Part shown: piece after piece, positions 23,671 through 31,147 of the stretch
How the letters are laid out: every line of letters begins with the position of its first letter
Position numbering within the stretch: position 1 is the stretch's first letter
Virus record (IMG/VR): IMGVR_UViG_3300003324_000872
Location: 1-31,147 of that record
Source of the DNA: a virus
Direction: 5' to 3' (one strand)
DNA: 31,147 nucleotides
Position numbers and translations under genes: made by a program
Notes under the pieces: generated by a model
What the model was told of the DNA's origin: nothing
Databases searched by the model: none
Seen by the model: the letters and a program-made list of their open reading frames with translations, nothing else

Positions 23671-26352
23671 GTGTCGCTCCTCCTCTTACTCAGCGGTGGC
23701 GGTGGTGGTGGGGGCGGTGGCTCAGGCTACGCCCTCCCCTTTAAGATCGACCACACGATGCTCCGCACCGGGAGCGCCGATCTCACGGGCTTCTGGTTTG
23801 TCTTCAACAAGACCGCGGACGAGCTCAAGTCGGTCTCGAACGGCGGCAATGTTGTCGACGGGAACGACATTCATTTCACGTCCGATGATGCCGCGACGGA
23901 ATGGTCGTTCCGACTGCTGAAATGGGATGGGACGACCGGACAGGTCATCGCGCTGGTACAAGCCGACATTACCGCCGCTGCCGACGTCCCGTTTCACATC
24001 GCCTTTGGCGACGCGGCGATCACGGTGTCGATGTCGGGCGACATGGACACGTCGTTCGCCGTCGCTGCGCTCGTCGAGGACGACGGTGCTGGCGGGATCA
24101 GCGGCGCCGATCTCTCGGCGAACGGCAATGATGCGTCGAGCGTCAGCGGGACGCTGGCGACAGGCTCGGTCTACAAGGCCGTCAGCCTGAACGGATCGGG
24201 CGATAAGATCACCGTGCCGGACGATGCCACCTTATCGCGGCCCGGCGCGGGGATTCGGCTCGCGGCGAGCGTCAACCGGACGAGCACGGGCCGCACCGGC
24301 GACGGCATCATCCACAAGTACGGCGCGGCTGGCCACGAGTACATCCTCGGCTTTTTCAGCGACGACAAGATCTACGCGTGGGTCTACGATAGTAACGGCA
24401 ACGCGTATCAGGGCCGCACGGCACCATCATCGAGCTATACGACGGGCGCGCTCCACCGCGTCTCAATGGAGTACGACGGCGGACCGTCAACGAGTGCGGT
24501 GCGGATTTTCGTCGATGGGACGCGCGTTGATGATAGCGATTTCGGTCCGGTGGGAGCGTTCGCGCAGTTGCGCGACACGGCGCAAGATGTTCTGATCGGC
24601 GACGGCGGTGAGGGGCTTGGGCCGAACACGTTCCAAGGCACCATCGATACGGTCTTCATCTCCGACTTCCGCGACGCGTCGGGCGACTGGGATTACGCCG
24701 AGTGGAACTCGATCGCGAACCCGTCAACATTCGTCATCGCGAACGGCAGTCTCATCACGTACGGCGGCGGCACTACTGTAGACGCCTCGCAGGGCACCGG
24801 TTCGGAATCCCTCGTCGGCGTCGCGCAAGTGCAAGCCTCGGGCGACGTCAGCCTCGTCGGTATCGCGACGACGACGGATAGCATCGCAGGCGAGTCCACG
24901 GGCGCGGTCTCTCAAACGAAAGCCATCGGTGACGAGACCACGCTCGGGCTCGCGGCGTCGCTCGCCCCAGCGGACGAATCGTTGCTCGCGCTCGCGGTTT
25001 CGGATGGGCTCGCGGGCGAGTCCACGATACCTGCCCAGCAGACGAGCGGTGGCGCCGACGAAAGCCTCATCGGCTCGACGCAATCAGTCGGCACGGCCGA
25101 TGAGCAGCTGCTGGGCATCGCGAACACCGATGCGATTGCCGACGAGACCCTAACGGGTATGGCGGCGAGCGATCTCACCGGAAATGAATCGGCGGGCACC
25201 GTCGCGCAAAGCGTTAGCGTCCCGGACGAGGCGCTGATCGGACTCGACGCGATCGGCAGCGCCGCCGACGAATCCTTGCTCGGCGTGGCCGCCCCTGACG
25301 CGCTCGACGGCGAAGCCCTGGCGGGCATCGAAGCCGTCGACGTGCTCGCGGACGAGCCGGCCGGCGCCGTCACGCAATCCGCGACAACTGGCGACGAATC
25401 GCTCATCACGATTGAAGCCGCTACGCTCGCGGGCGACGAAGTCCTTACGGGGCTCGATGCCAACGCGCTCGCACCCGACGAGAACCTGCTCGGCGTGGCG
25501 TCGACCCTCGTCACAGGGGACGAGTCGCAGGCCGGCGTCGCAGTCGAACAGAGTCTGGCCACCGGCACAGAATCTGTCATCGCGCTCGAACTCGCGACGG
25601 GAGCCGCCGCCGAGTCCCTGGTGGGCTTGGCGTCGTCGCTGGTCGTTCCGGACGAATCGACGGTCGCGGCGGAAGTCACACAGACCCAAAGCACGACGAC
25701 GGAATCCCTCACGGGCGTCGAAAGCGCAGGCGCAGGCGCCGATGAAGTAATCGCCGGCGTCGCGACGCCGAAAGCCTCGGCCGACGAGTCCCTGACGACG
25801 GCCGCGCAGTCCGGTAGTCTCACGGATGAATGGCTCGCGCGCGTCGAGCAAACCGATACCGCGGCCGTGGAATTCCTGCTGGGACTCGCTGCGACGATCC
25901 TCGCGGCCGATGAATCGGCGAGTGTCGTTTCGGTGACGCGCGCGACCGCGGACGAATCGCTTATCGCCGTCCTCTCGACGTCGGATGTCGCGGACGAATG
26001 GCTCCTGGGCATTGCGGCGCAACTCGCGACCGACGCCGAAGGGCTCGCCGGCGTCGCGGCCATTCTCGTGATCAGCGACGAATCGCGACGCACGGTTCAG
26101 GCGATCGTGATCAGTCGCGCGCGCGCGATCGCGCCAGGTCTCGCGCTCACGATCGTTGCGCCGATGAATCCCGTCACCGCCGTTGCACCGGCCCTGTCGA
26201 TCACGGACGTCGGCGCCGAGCAACCCATTCACGCGATCGCGGTCGCACTCGAGGCGCGCGGCATTACCCCGCCGAACGTACTCGATGCTATTGTTGCATC
26301 CAACCCGATGACGCCCGTCACCACGGACATTGACGCTGAGGCACTCGCATGA
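23671..26352 (+). CDS. Large tail fibre-like protein: DUF2341/LamG-like head and 14-residue repeats
   Basis: GTG 23671 has GAGGA 8 nt upstream (23658-23662); no in-frame ATG occurs at a better place. 893 residues. After MSLLLLLSGGGGGGGGGSG, residues about 23-130 resemble DUF2341 (FWFVFNKTADELKSVSNGG, DIHFTSDDAATEWSF, DGTTGQVIALV), and about 150-345 a concanavalin/LamG-like lectin domain (VSLNGSGDKITVPDDATLS, VRIFVDGTRVDD, FQGTIDTVFISDF). Residues about 376-805 are about thirty 14-residue repeats, consensus DESLLGVA followed by six variable residues. A short C-terminal part ends the protein. The N-terminal part is paralogous to the end of the gene at 27448. A long fibre or stalk with a carbohydrate-binding head is a reasonable guess. 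Confidence 0.78.
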   Translation: MSLLLLLSGGGGGGGGGSGYALPFKIDHTMLRTGSADLTGFWFVFNKTADELKSVSNGGNVVDGNDIHFTSDDAATEWSFRLLKWDGTTGQVIALVQADITAAADVPFHIAFGDAAITVSMSGDMDTSFAVAALVEDDGAGGISGADLSANGNDASSVSGTLATGSVYKAVSLNGSGDKITVPDDATLSRPGAGIRLAASVNRTSTGRTGDGIIHKYGAAGHEYILGFFSDDKIYAWVYDSNGNAYQGRTAPSSSYTTGALHRVSMEYDGGPSTSAVRIFVDGTRVDDSDFGPVGAFAQLRDTAQDVLIGDGGEGLGPNTFQGTIDTVFISDFRDASGDWDYAEWNSIANPSTFVIANGSLITYGGGTTVDASQGTGSESLVGVAQVQASGDVSLVGIATTTDSIAGESTGAVSQTKAIGDETTLGLAASLAPADESLLALAVSDGLAGESTIPAQQTSGGADESLIGSTQSVGTADEQLLGIANTDAIADETLTGMAASDLTGNESAGTVAQSVSVPDEALIGLDAIGSAADESLLGVAAPDALDGEALAGIEAVDVLADEPAGAVTQSATTGDESLITIEAATLAGDEVLTGLDANALAPDENLLGVASTLVTGDESQAGVAVEQSLATGTESVIALELATGAAAESLVGLASSLVVPDESTVAAEVTQTQSTTTESLTGVESAGAGADEVIAGVATPKASADESLTTAAQSGSLTDEWLARVEQTDTAAVEFLLGLAATILAADESASVVSVTRATADESLIAVLSTSDVADEWLLGIAAQLATDAEGLAGVAAILVISDESRRTVQAIVISRARAIAPGLALTIVAPMNPVTAVAPALSITDVGAEQPIHAIAVALEARGITPPNVLDAIVASNPMTPVTTDIDAEALA
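24796..26110 (+). repeat. Coding region of about thirty degenerate 14-residue (42-bp) repeats
   Basis: Reading the translation in 14-residue steps gives about thirty aligned units with Asp/Glu-Glu-Ser/Ala-Leu at the start, then Leu/Ile/Val, Gly, a hydrophobic residue and Ala; a few units are 13 or 16 residues. At the DNA level GACGAATC or GACGAGTC recurs but third positions vary, so the repeats are old or under selection at protein level rather than recently copied. Confidence 0.85.
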
Positions 26353-26756
26353 GTACGACGCCAAAACCGCTCGACCTGTCGCCCGACTGCGACCTGAATT
26401 ACACGATGTTCGTTGAAGATGTAGACCCTGCCACGGCGGAGCTCGCGCCCGTGACGGATGGCGAGATTGATGTCTTTCTCGCGGCCGGTCTGGATTCCGA
26501 CGAGCCGGCCGATCCGACATTCGTCGGCACGGCGACGCACATCGGGGTCGATACGCCGACCGGAGACCAAAAGCCGAACGGCACGTGGCTCTTTCGGATC
26601 GATGGTGCCGTGCTCACGCGCTCCGCGTTGCAAGCCGTGTTCAAAGGCACAGGGGCACCAACCCCGTATCTCGTCATTCGGCGCGCTGGCGACTTTCGGC
26701 GCGTCGTGAAGTACAAATACGTGGACGCGATCTTGGCGCAATTCGCGACCGAATAA
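26349..26756 (+). CDS. Hypothetical tail-tip region protein
   Basis: ATG 26349 overlaps the preceding stop (ATGA); 135 residues. It has no signal peptide or membrane segment. An acidic N-terminus (LDLSPDCDLNYTMFVEDVDP) leads into beta-strand-like sections (TDGEIDVFLAAGLDSDE, GTWLFRIDGAVLTRSALQAVF, PYLVIRRAGDFRRVVKYKYVD). This looks like a small all-beta virion protein, perhaps a linker between fibre and baseplate, but no family is recognised. Confidence 0.7.
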   Translation: MSTTPKPLDLSPDCDLNYTMFVEDVDPATAELAPVTDGEIDVFLAAGLDSDEPADPTFVGTATHIGVDTPTGDQKPNGTWLFRIDGAVLTRSALQAVFKGTGAPTPYLVIRRAGDFRRVVKYKYVDAILAQFATE

Positions 26757-26787
26757 CCGCCATAGTCGAATACAGCCGAATACCCCG

Positions 26788-27423
26788 ATGACGCGCGCGA
26801 TTCCTCGCCCAGAGCTCTACACCGCCCTCGGTTGCAACGGGGGTGTCCGCTTGTCGACGGGCGGATTTGTCTGGCCCTGGCATACCGCCGAGTCGACCGA
26901 AGCGGAAGACGCGGAACAATCGCTCGTGTACACCATGCCGCCCTCAGCGGACGCCGCCCAAGTCGTGAAGGAAGGCCACGTCACGCGCTTGTGGCGCTCC
27001 GATACCGATTACGAAGAATGGATTGTGCGCAAGGTGACGAAACGCCGGGCCCGGGGTGGTCTCGTCACCGTCACGTGTGGCCCGGTCTCGTACCTACTCG
27101 CCGAGCACGGCTTCGTCCCCGAGTGGCAGACGACTGACCCCGCGGGCGATCCGTTGCTCGAAGTCAGCGCGACCGGCACGCTCACGGATCTCTGGCAGAC
27201 GTACGTGCTCGACAACCCCAAGGTGAATGCGCGGCTCCCGTTCTTGGGCTTAGGCACGATTGTCCCCACGGTGGAAGTGGCGGTCTCGTGGTCGTTCGCG
27301 ACCGCGAAGCAGTTTATCGACCTCACGATCGCGGCGGCGGAAGCGAAGGCGGGCGTGCCGTACCGATTCAGCCTCGAACGCAACGGCTCGACGTCGTACG
27401 ACCTCACCGTGAAGACCGCATGA
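26788..27423 (+). CDS. Baseplate hub / tail protein, N-terminal part of an apparently split gene
   Basis: ATG 26788; 211 residues with no clear ribosome binding site in the short gap before it. LCNGGVRLSTGG-like opening strands, VTRLWRSDTDYEEWIVRKVTKRR, GGLVTVTCGPVSYLLAEHGFV and a closing FSLERNGSTSYDL match the first part of phage tail-tip (hub/Tal-like) proteins. In many relatives this region runs straight on into a segment like FGRNLTSLEYTLD, which is exactly how the next gene begins. The two frames are the same, separated by TGA 27421 and TGA 27433, so the hub is split into two polypeptides here. Confidence 0.72.
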   Translation: MTRAIPRPELYTALGCNGGVRLSTGGFVWPWHTAESTEAEDAEQSLVYTMPPSADAAQVVKEGHVTRLWRSDTDYEEWIVRKVTKRRARGGLVTVTCGPVSYLLAEHGFVPEWQTTDPAGDPLLEVSATGTLTDLWQTYVLDNPKVNARLPFLGLGTIVPTVEVAVSWSFATAKQFIDLTIAAAEAKAGVPYRFSLERNGSTSYDLTVKTA

Positions 27424-27447
27424 TGCCAAGCATGAGGATTATCTAAC

Positions 27448-30400
27448 ATGGCCGTCGCGCTCCGGTTCGGCCGGAACCTCACGTCGCTCGAGTACACGCT
27501 CGACGTCACGGACCGCGCGACGCGCATCTGCCCGCTCTGCGCGCGCATCGGCGGCCTGCCGACGTATCTCGGGAACGCGCGGTGGAAAGTCACAGGGAAC
27601 GCGTCCGGCACGCTCACGCTCGCCGATCCTGCTGGCGGCGCACCGCCGGTGAAGTTCGACGACCAGTTCAACAACGCCACGGGGGAAACGTGGTACCTCT
27701 ATCGGGAATCGACCGCGAAAGCGTACGCCATCACGGACTCCATGGCGTCGCCATCAACCGTCACGATCACGGGCGACCCCGGCATTGCGGTCGGCGAATA
27801 CGTCCAGTTCCGCACCTCCGCGGCCGCGCTCGATCCGATCGCGCAAGGGCCCGCGGGCGATCTGTCGACGCTCTCGCGGGGCTACGTGCTGCCGCTCCTC
27901 GCGACCGGCAAAGCGTCGAACGTCTTGACGCTCGCGAAAGCGGGCGTGCTGACCGCAGATGATCAGTACGTCGGCGACGATGCGGCGTTCTCGAACTTCG
28001 TGCAGACGTCAGTCGGCGACTTCTCGACGCTGGGCTCCAACACCTGGCCGACGTTCACGGTGGTGCTCGATACGGGAAGCGGCGCCGATACCTCCGGGCT
28101 CGCAGTCGGGGACTGGTGCGTGAGCGGCGATATCTCGGCATGGCGCGGGCTGGGCGGCCAAAGCCCCTCACTGCCGCCGATGACGGTCACGTCCATCATC
28201 GACGCCTCGACGCTTGTCGTGGAGATTCGCGGCAAGGGGCCGACGTTCGTGCAGGGCTTGTCGGTGGTCCCGCTGCAATTCTTCCGGCCGGTCGCGGCCA
28301 ATCTGACCGGGACCGTGACGGATTCCGACGCCACCGCAGCGACGGTGACGGTCGACGACGCGACGAGTCTCACCGCCACGACGAGCGCGCCGCTCGCGAT
28401 CGAGCTGTCGTATACGCCAATGGTGGGAGAAATCCCGTACTACTTGGATCACCCCGTGTATATCGATCCGGCGAACGTCGGGGGATTGGGCGCCAAGTTC
28501 GGGACGATCGACCGCGGCGACGTCTTGGCGCTCGCGAACCTGAGCCCGAACGCGTGGGCGCGCAATTGGACCGGCGGCGCGCCCGATGGCTACACGGCCT
28601 CCGCGGGCGTCACGATGACGGAAGTGACGGACCCGCTCTACACGGAGCTCGGCGGGCATTCGATTCTCGTCACGCCGATCGCGAACGCGCAGTGGCAGTT
28701 CCGCACACCCGTCTTTCCGTGGCGCGCGCCGGCGCCGGGCCAGCGGTTCAGCGTGCGCGCACACCTCATGTTCCCCGAACGGTGGTCGGGCAATCTCGCG
28801 GTCTCGATGCGGTTGGGCTTCGTCACGGCGTCCGGGCAAATCGTCACGTGGAATCAGCCGGACCCCGTGCAATACATGGTGCCGCCCGACAGCACGAGCA
28901 CTGCGGCGTCAAGCCGCGACGTCAGCAAGCCGGCGTCCGGTAGTTGGTTCGACGCGCCAATCTCGGGATTCGACATCACGACTGCGCGCGACTTGACCGT
29001 GCAGCGCATCGGCCCGCAGAACGCCGTGGGGTTCTTCGTCGTGTTCGTGGGTGAGACCGCTGGAGTGCCGCCCTTCATCTTCGACGGCATCGCGATCACG
29101 AAGTCGCACGTGCCTGTTGACGACTTGGCGACGTTCGGCGAATTCGGGCAAGCGAACTTCGCCTGGCAGGAGACCAATAAGGCGCTCTCGCTGATCGCGA
29201 AGCCCTTGCCGACGATCGCGGTCGACGTGCTCGATCTCCAACGCGCCAACCCTGACACTGCCGACGTGATCGACACGCTCGAAAAGTCCGGGGATATTCT
29301 CGCGCACGCGCCGACGCTCGGACTGATGAACGAAACGGCGCACATCACGCAGATCAACCGCGACCACAAGCGGCCGAAGAAAACACGCATCATCGTCGGA
29401 AATCCGCTCGCGCGCTACACGAGCTTCTTCGTCAAGCGATTGCAGCAGGTCACATCGGCGGCGTCGTCCGCGACGGCCGCGCTGGGATCGCAAGGCGGTT
29501 CATCGTCCGGCTCTGGTTCTGGATCGACGACGGGCGGCAGCTCAGGCTCGACGCAGCCGACCGTCGCGCTCTCGATCACCGTAGCGGCAGACGGATCAAC
29601 GGTCATTACGGCCGTGCCGAGCGCCAACGTCACGCACGTGAAGGTCGCGTACTCCACGAGCGCGCCGCCAACGGTCACGGATGTACGGGGCGGAACGGAC
29701 TTAACGACGGGACCATTCACGATGGCGGGCCCGACGCTCACCTCCGGGCAAACCGTGTATGCGTCGGCGTTCGCGTACACCGCACAGGAGGAGGAAAGCC
29801 TGCTCGCGAATCAGACGGCGACAAAGGAATCGGTCGCGGTCGGCATCCTGAATGCGGGCTTCTTCATCACGCGCACCATCGACGCGACCAAACTCGCGGG
29901 GGAAGATCGCACGGACGATCTCGTGTTCATCCTCGACGAGACGTTCCCGGAAATGAAAAGCGTGTCGAATGGTGGCCACGTCATCGACAGCGCGGGAGCG
30001 GATATTCATGTCGTCAACGGCGACGCGAGCGCCGAGGAAACGTTCACCCTCATCGCGTACGATCCCACGACGGGCCATGTCGTGCTTGCGATCAAGCCAG
30101 CTGGGACGACGTCGCACACGACGAACCGCGATTACCTCGTCGCGTACGGCGACCCGGCGATTACATCATCTCTCAGCGATTCGGCAGCCACGTTCCCAGC
30201 AACCTTGTTCGACTTCGCGCACGGCTTTGACGACAACGGCGCGGGCGGCATCAAACTGACGGACCGTTCGGCGAATGGAATCAACGCAACGAATCACAGC
30301 GCGACGCTCGACACAACGTCGGGGCTCATCGCGGGAGGCGCCGCGTTCAACCCGGGTTCGAGCCAATACGTTCAGCTCCCGCACAATGCGACGTTTGACG

Positions 30401-30888
30401 CTGGGGCCTCGAATCCGAAAACGATTCTTGTGCTGTTCATGACGGGTTCGTCGTTCCCGGCGTTCATGGCCCTATTCGAGCAACAGAACGGTAGTGGCGG
30501 CTGGCAGGGGCTTGCTGCACGGACAGACGGAAAGCCGCACGCGTACCTCAACTACAATCTCTCTGGCGTCGATCTCATCGGCTCGACCGTGATGAGTACG
30601 AATACGAAATATGTCGGTGCGCTGCGCATCGCGGACGGAACCAACGGGGCCAAGTTGTACCTCAATGGATCACTCGAAGCACAGGCCAACCTTGGGTTCT
30701 TCGCAGGACTGACGGCAGACTTCAACATCGGCGGCAATCCGTTTAACTCATCGCGCTACTTCAACGGAAAGGTCGGCGAAATATGGCAGTCGCCCGGCGA
30801 CCGATCGGCGGGCTGGGTCGGCGCGTACTCAGTCGCGCTCTATGATCCTTCCACTTTCTCGACCGGCACGACCGAAACGGCGATCTAG
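27448..30888 (+). CDS. Baseplate hub C-terminal part / tail-tip protein with LamG-like module
   Basis: ATG 27448 has GAGGA at 27434-27438 with a 9-nt spacer, so it is independently initiated; 1146 residues. It opens with FGRNLTSLEYTLDVTDRATRICPLC, the part that usually continues the hub protein encoded just upstream; two Cys pairs are visible. A long beta-rich middle follows, with a carbohydrate-binding-like section about 395-545. Near residue 665-700 a helix is followed by a Ser/Gly linker (GGSSSGSGSGSTTGGSSG), then an Fn3-like domain about 700-800. Residues about 809-1146 form a DUF2341/LamG-like module paralogous to the start of the gene at 23671 (MKSVSNGGHVID; AYGDPAI; NGSLEAQ). A tail-tip protein carrying a receptor-binding lectin end fits. 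Confidence 0.8.
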   Translation: MAVALRFGRNLTSLEYTLDVTDRATRICPLCARIGGLPTYLGNARWKVTGNASGTLTLADPAGGAPPVKFDDQFNNATGETWYLYRESTAKAYAITDSMASPSTVTITGDPGIAVGEYVQFRTSAAALDPIAQGPAGDLSTLSRGYVLPLLATGKASNVLTLAKAGVLTADDQYVGDDAAFSNFVQTSVGDFSTLGSNTWPTFTVVLDTGSGADTSGLAVGDWCVSGDISAWRGLGGQSPSLPPMTVTSIIDASTLVVEIRGKGPTFVQGLSVVPLQFFRPVAANLTGTVTDSDATAATVTVDDATSLTATTSAPLAIELSYTPMVGEIPYYLDHPVYIDPANVGGLGAKFGTIDRGDVLALANLSPNAWARNWTGGAPDGYTASAGVTMTEVTDPLYTELGGHSILVTPIANAQWQFRTPVFPWRAPAPGQRFSVRAHLMFPERWSGNLAVSMRLGFVTASGQIVTWNQPDPVQYMVPPDSTSTAASSRDVSKPASGSWFDAPISGFDITTARDLTVQRIGPQNAVGFFVVFVGETAGVPPFIFDGIAITKSHVPVDDLATFGEFGQANFAWQETNKALSLIAKPLPTIAVDVLDLQRANPDTADVIDTLEKSGDILAHAPTLGLMNETAHITQINRDHKRPKKTRIIVGNPLARYTSFFVKRLQQVTSAASSATAALGSQGGSSSGSGSGSTTGGSSGSTQPTVALSITVAADGSTVITAVPSANVTHVKVAYSTSAPPTVTDVRGGTDLTTGPFTMAGPTLTSGQTVYASAFAYTAQEEESLLANQTATKESVAVGILNAGFFITRTIDATKLAGEDRTDDLVFILDETFPEMKSVSNGGHVIDSAGADIHVVNGDASAEETFTLIAYDPTTGHVVLAIKPAGTTSHTTNRDYLVAYGDPAITSSLSDSAATFPATLFDFAHGFDDNGAGGIKLTDRSANGINATNHSATLDTTSGLIAGGAAFNPGSSQYVQLPHNATFDAGASNPKTILVLFMTGSSFPAFMALFEQQNGSGGWQGLAARTDGKPHAYLNYNLSGVDLIGSTVMSTNTKYVGALRIADGTNGAKLYLNGSLEAQANLGFFAGLTADFNIGGNPFNSSRYFNGKVGEIWQSPGDRSAGWVGAYSVALYDPSTFSTGTTETAI

Positions 30889-30903
30889 CGCGGGAGCTCG
30901 CGC
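30888..30903. terminator. Short GC hairpin between convergent genes
   Basis: GCGCG 30888-30892 pairs with CGCGC 30899-30903 around a 6-nt loop in the 19-bp gap between convergent stop codons. There is no T tract on either side, so it is a weak terminator candidate only. Confidence 0.3.
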
Positions 30904-30907
30904 GTAT

Positions 30908-31147
30908 CTATCTCCGCTTGAACACTGGATCGAGCGCGTCGAAGAGCGCCTTCACGGCTTTCGCGGCTGCGACGAGCAGTTCTAAATCCTTCCCTTCCGA
31001 TTCGCCCGCGATCTCGCGCAGCTGTTCGATGAGAAGCAGCGCCACGGGCGGCGTGAGGGAAATCTCGACTTCGTTCGCGACCATGCGGCTCGACGCGTAC
31101 CAGACCGCGTCCCCCGGCACGCCGGCCTCTAATGCCTCACGAACGGC
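30908..31147 (-). CDS. Hypothetical protein on minus strand (start outside window)
   Basis: The minus-strand frame runs from the right edge to TAG at 30908-30910. A GTG codon at 31120 is an internal possibility giving 70 residues, but the frame is open to the edge (79 codons visible), so the start is likely outside. The visible end is mainly helical (PPVALLLIEQLREIAGESEGKDLELLVAAAKAVKALFDALDPVFKRR). No family is recognised. It is the only well-supported minus-strand frame and marks the end of the late operon. Confidence 0.55.
   Translation of the reverse strand, partial: AVREALEAGVPGDAVWYASSRMVANEVEISLTPPVALLLIEQLREIAGESEGKDLELLVAAAKAVKALFDALDPVFKRR

Noticed and set aside
24796-26110. CRISPR-like array because of regular 42-bp spacing
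   Set aside because: The period is in-frame, conserved at protein rather than DNA level, and inside a long open reading frame.
25150-26520. Long minus-strand frame opposite the 14-residue repeat region
   Set aside because: It is periodic only because the + strand is repeated; Arg/Asp-rich, with no start site signals or known motif.
26748-26785. Three copies of CGAATA in the gap before the hub gene
   Set aside because: Short, low-information repeat, likely chance or slippage; no dyad or promoter pattern.

Overview
The window is a densely packed stretch of a tailed, siphovirus-type phage (or prophage) genome, GC-rich, with nearly every gene on the + strand. Gene order follows the standard siphovirus late operon: portal, minor head protein, scaffold, decoration, major capsid, head-tail connectors, tail tube, tail assembly chaperones with a frameshift, tape measure, distal tail protein, lysis genes, tail-tip and fibre genes. 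Many junctions are 4-bp ATGA/GTGA overlaps, which argues for translational coupling and one or a few long transcripts. The host cannot be named from the sequence. A membrane-tethered spanin-like protein and a lipobox signal peptide fit a bacterium with an outer membrane, and the GC-rich composition with Pro/Ser/Thr linkers fits a soil or freshwater host; that is inference only. Terminase, integrase, replication and regulatory genes lie outside the window.

Head module (1-6952): C-terminal part of a DUF4055-type portal, a 65-aa protein, a proteasome/HslV-like Ntn-hydrolase, a Mu F-like minor head protein, a scaffold, a highly structured 290-bp intergenic leader, a decoration protein, the major capsid protein, two proteins of unknown role, and connector proteins. 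No conventional prohead protease is visible in the window; the Ntn-hydrolase occupies a position where one could sit.

Tail module (6963-14730): tail completion and terminator-like proteins, a 407-aa tail tube protein, a long stem-loop, the G / G-T chaperone pair with a T_TTT_TTA slippery site followed 7 nt later by a stem-loop, a 1210-aa tape measure and a Dit-like protein.

Lysis and exported proteins (14742-20451): three small membrane proteins (holin candidates), an M15-type Zn endolysin, a spanin-like protein, then two large proteins with export signals. These two share a short two-cysteine N-terminal module and a Pro-rich linker but carry unrelated C-terminal domains (a beta-helix; an Ig-like domain plus an alpha-helical catalytic-like domain). 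They are the most unusual part of the window.

Tail tip and adhesins (20464-30888): structural proteins, a poly-glycine adhesin-like protein, an 893-aa protein with a DUF2341/LamG-like head and about thirty 14-residue repeats, and a baseplate-hub-like protein apparently split over two in-frame genes, the second ending in a paralogous copy of the DUF2341/LamG-like module. A convergent minus-strand reading frame begins a different transcription unit at the right edge.
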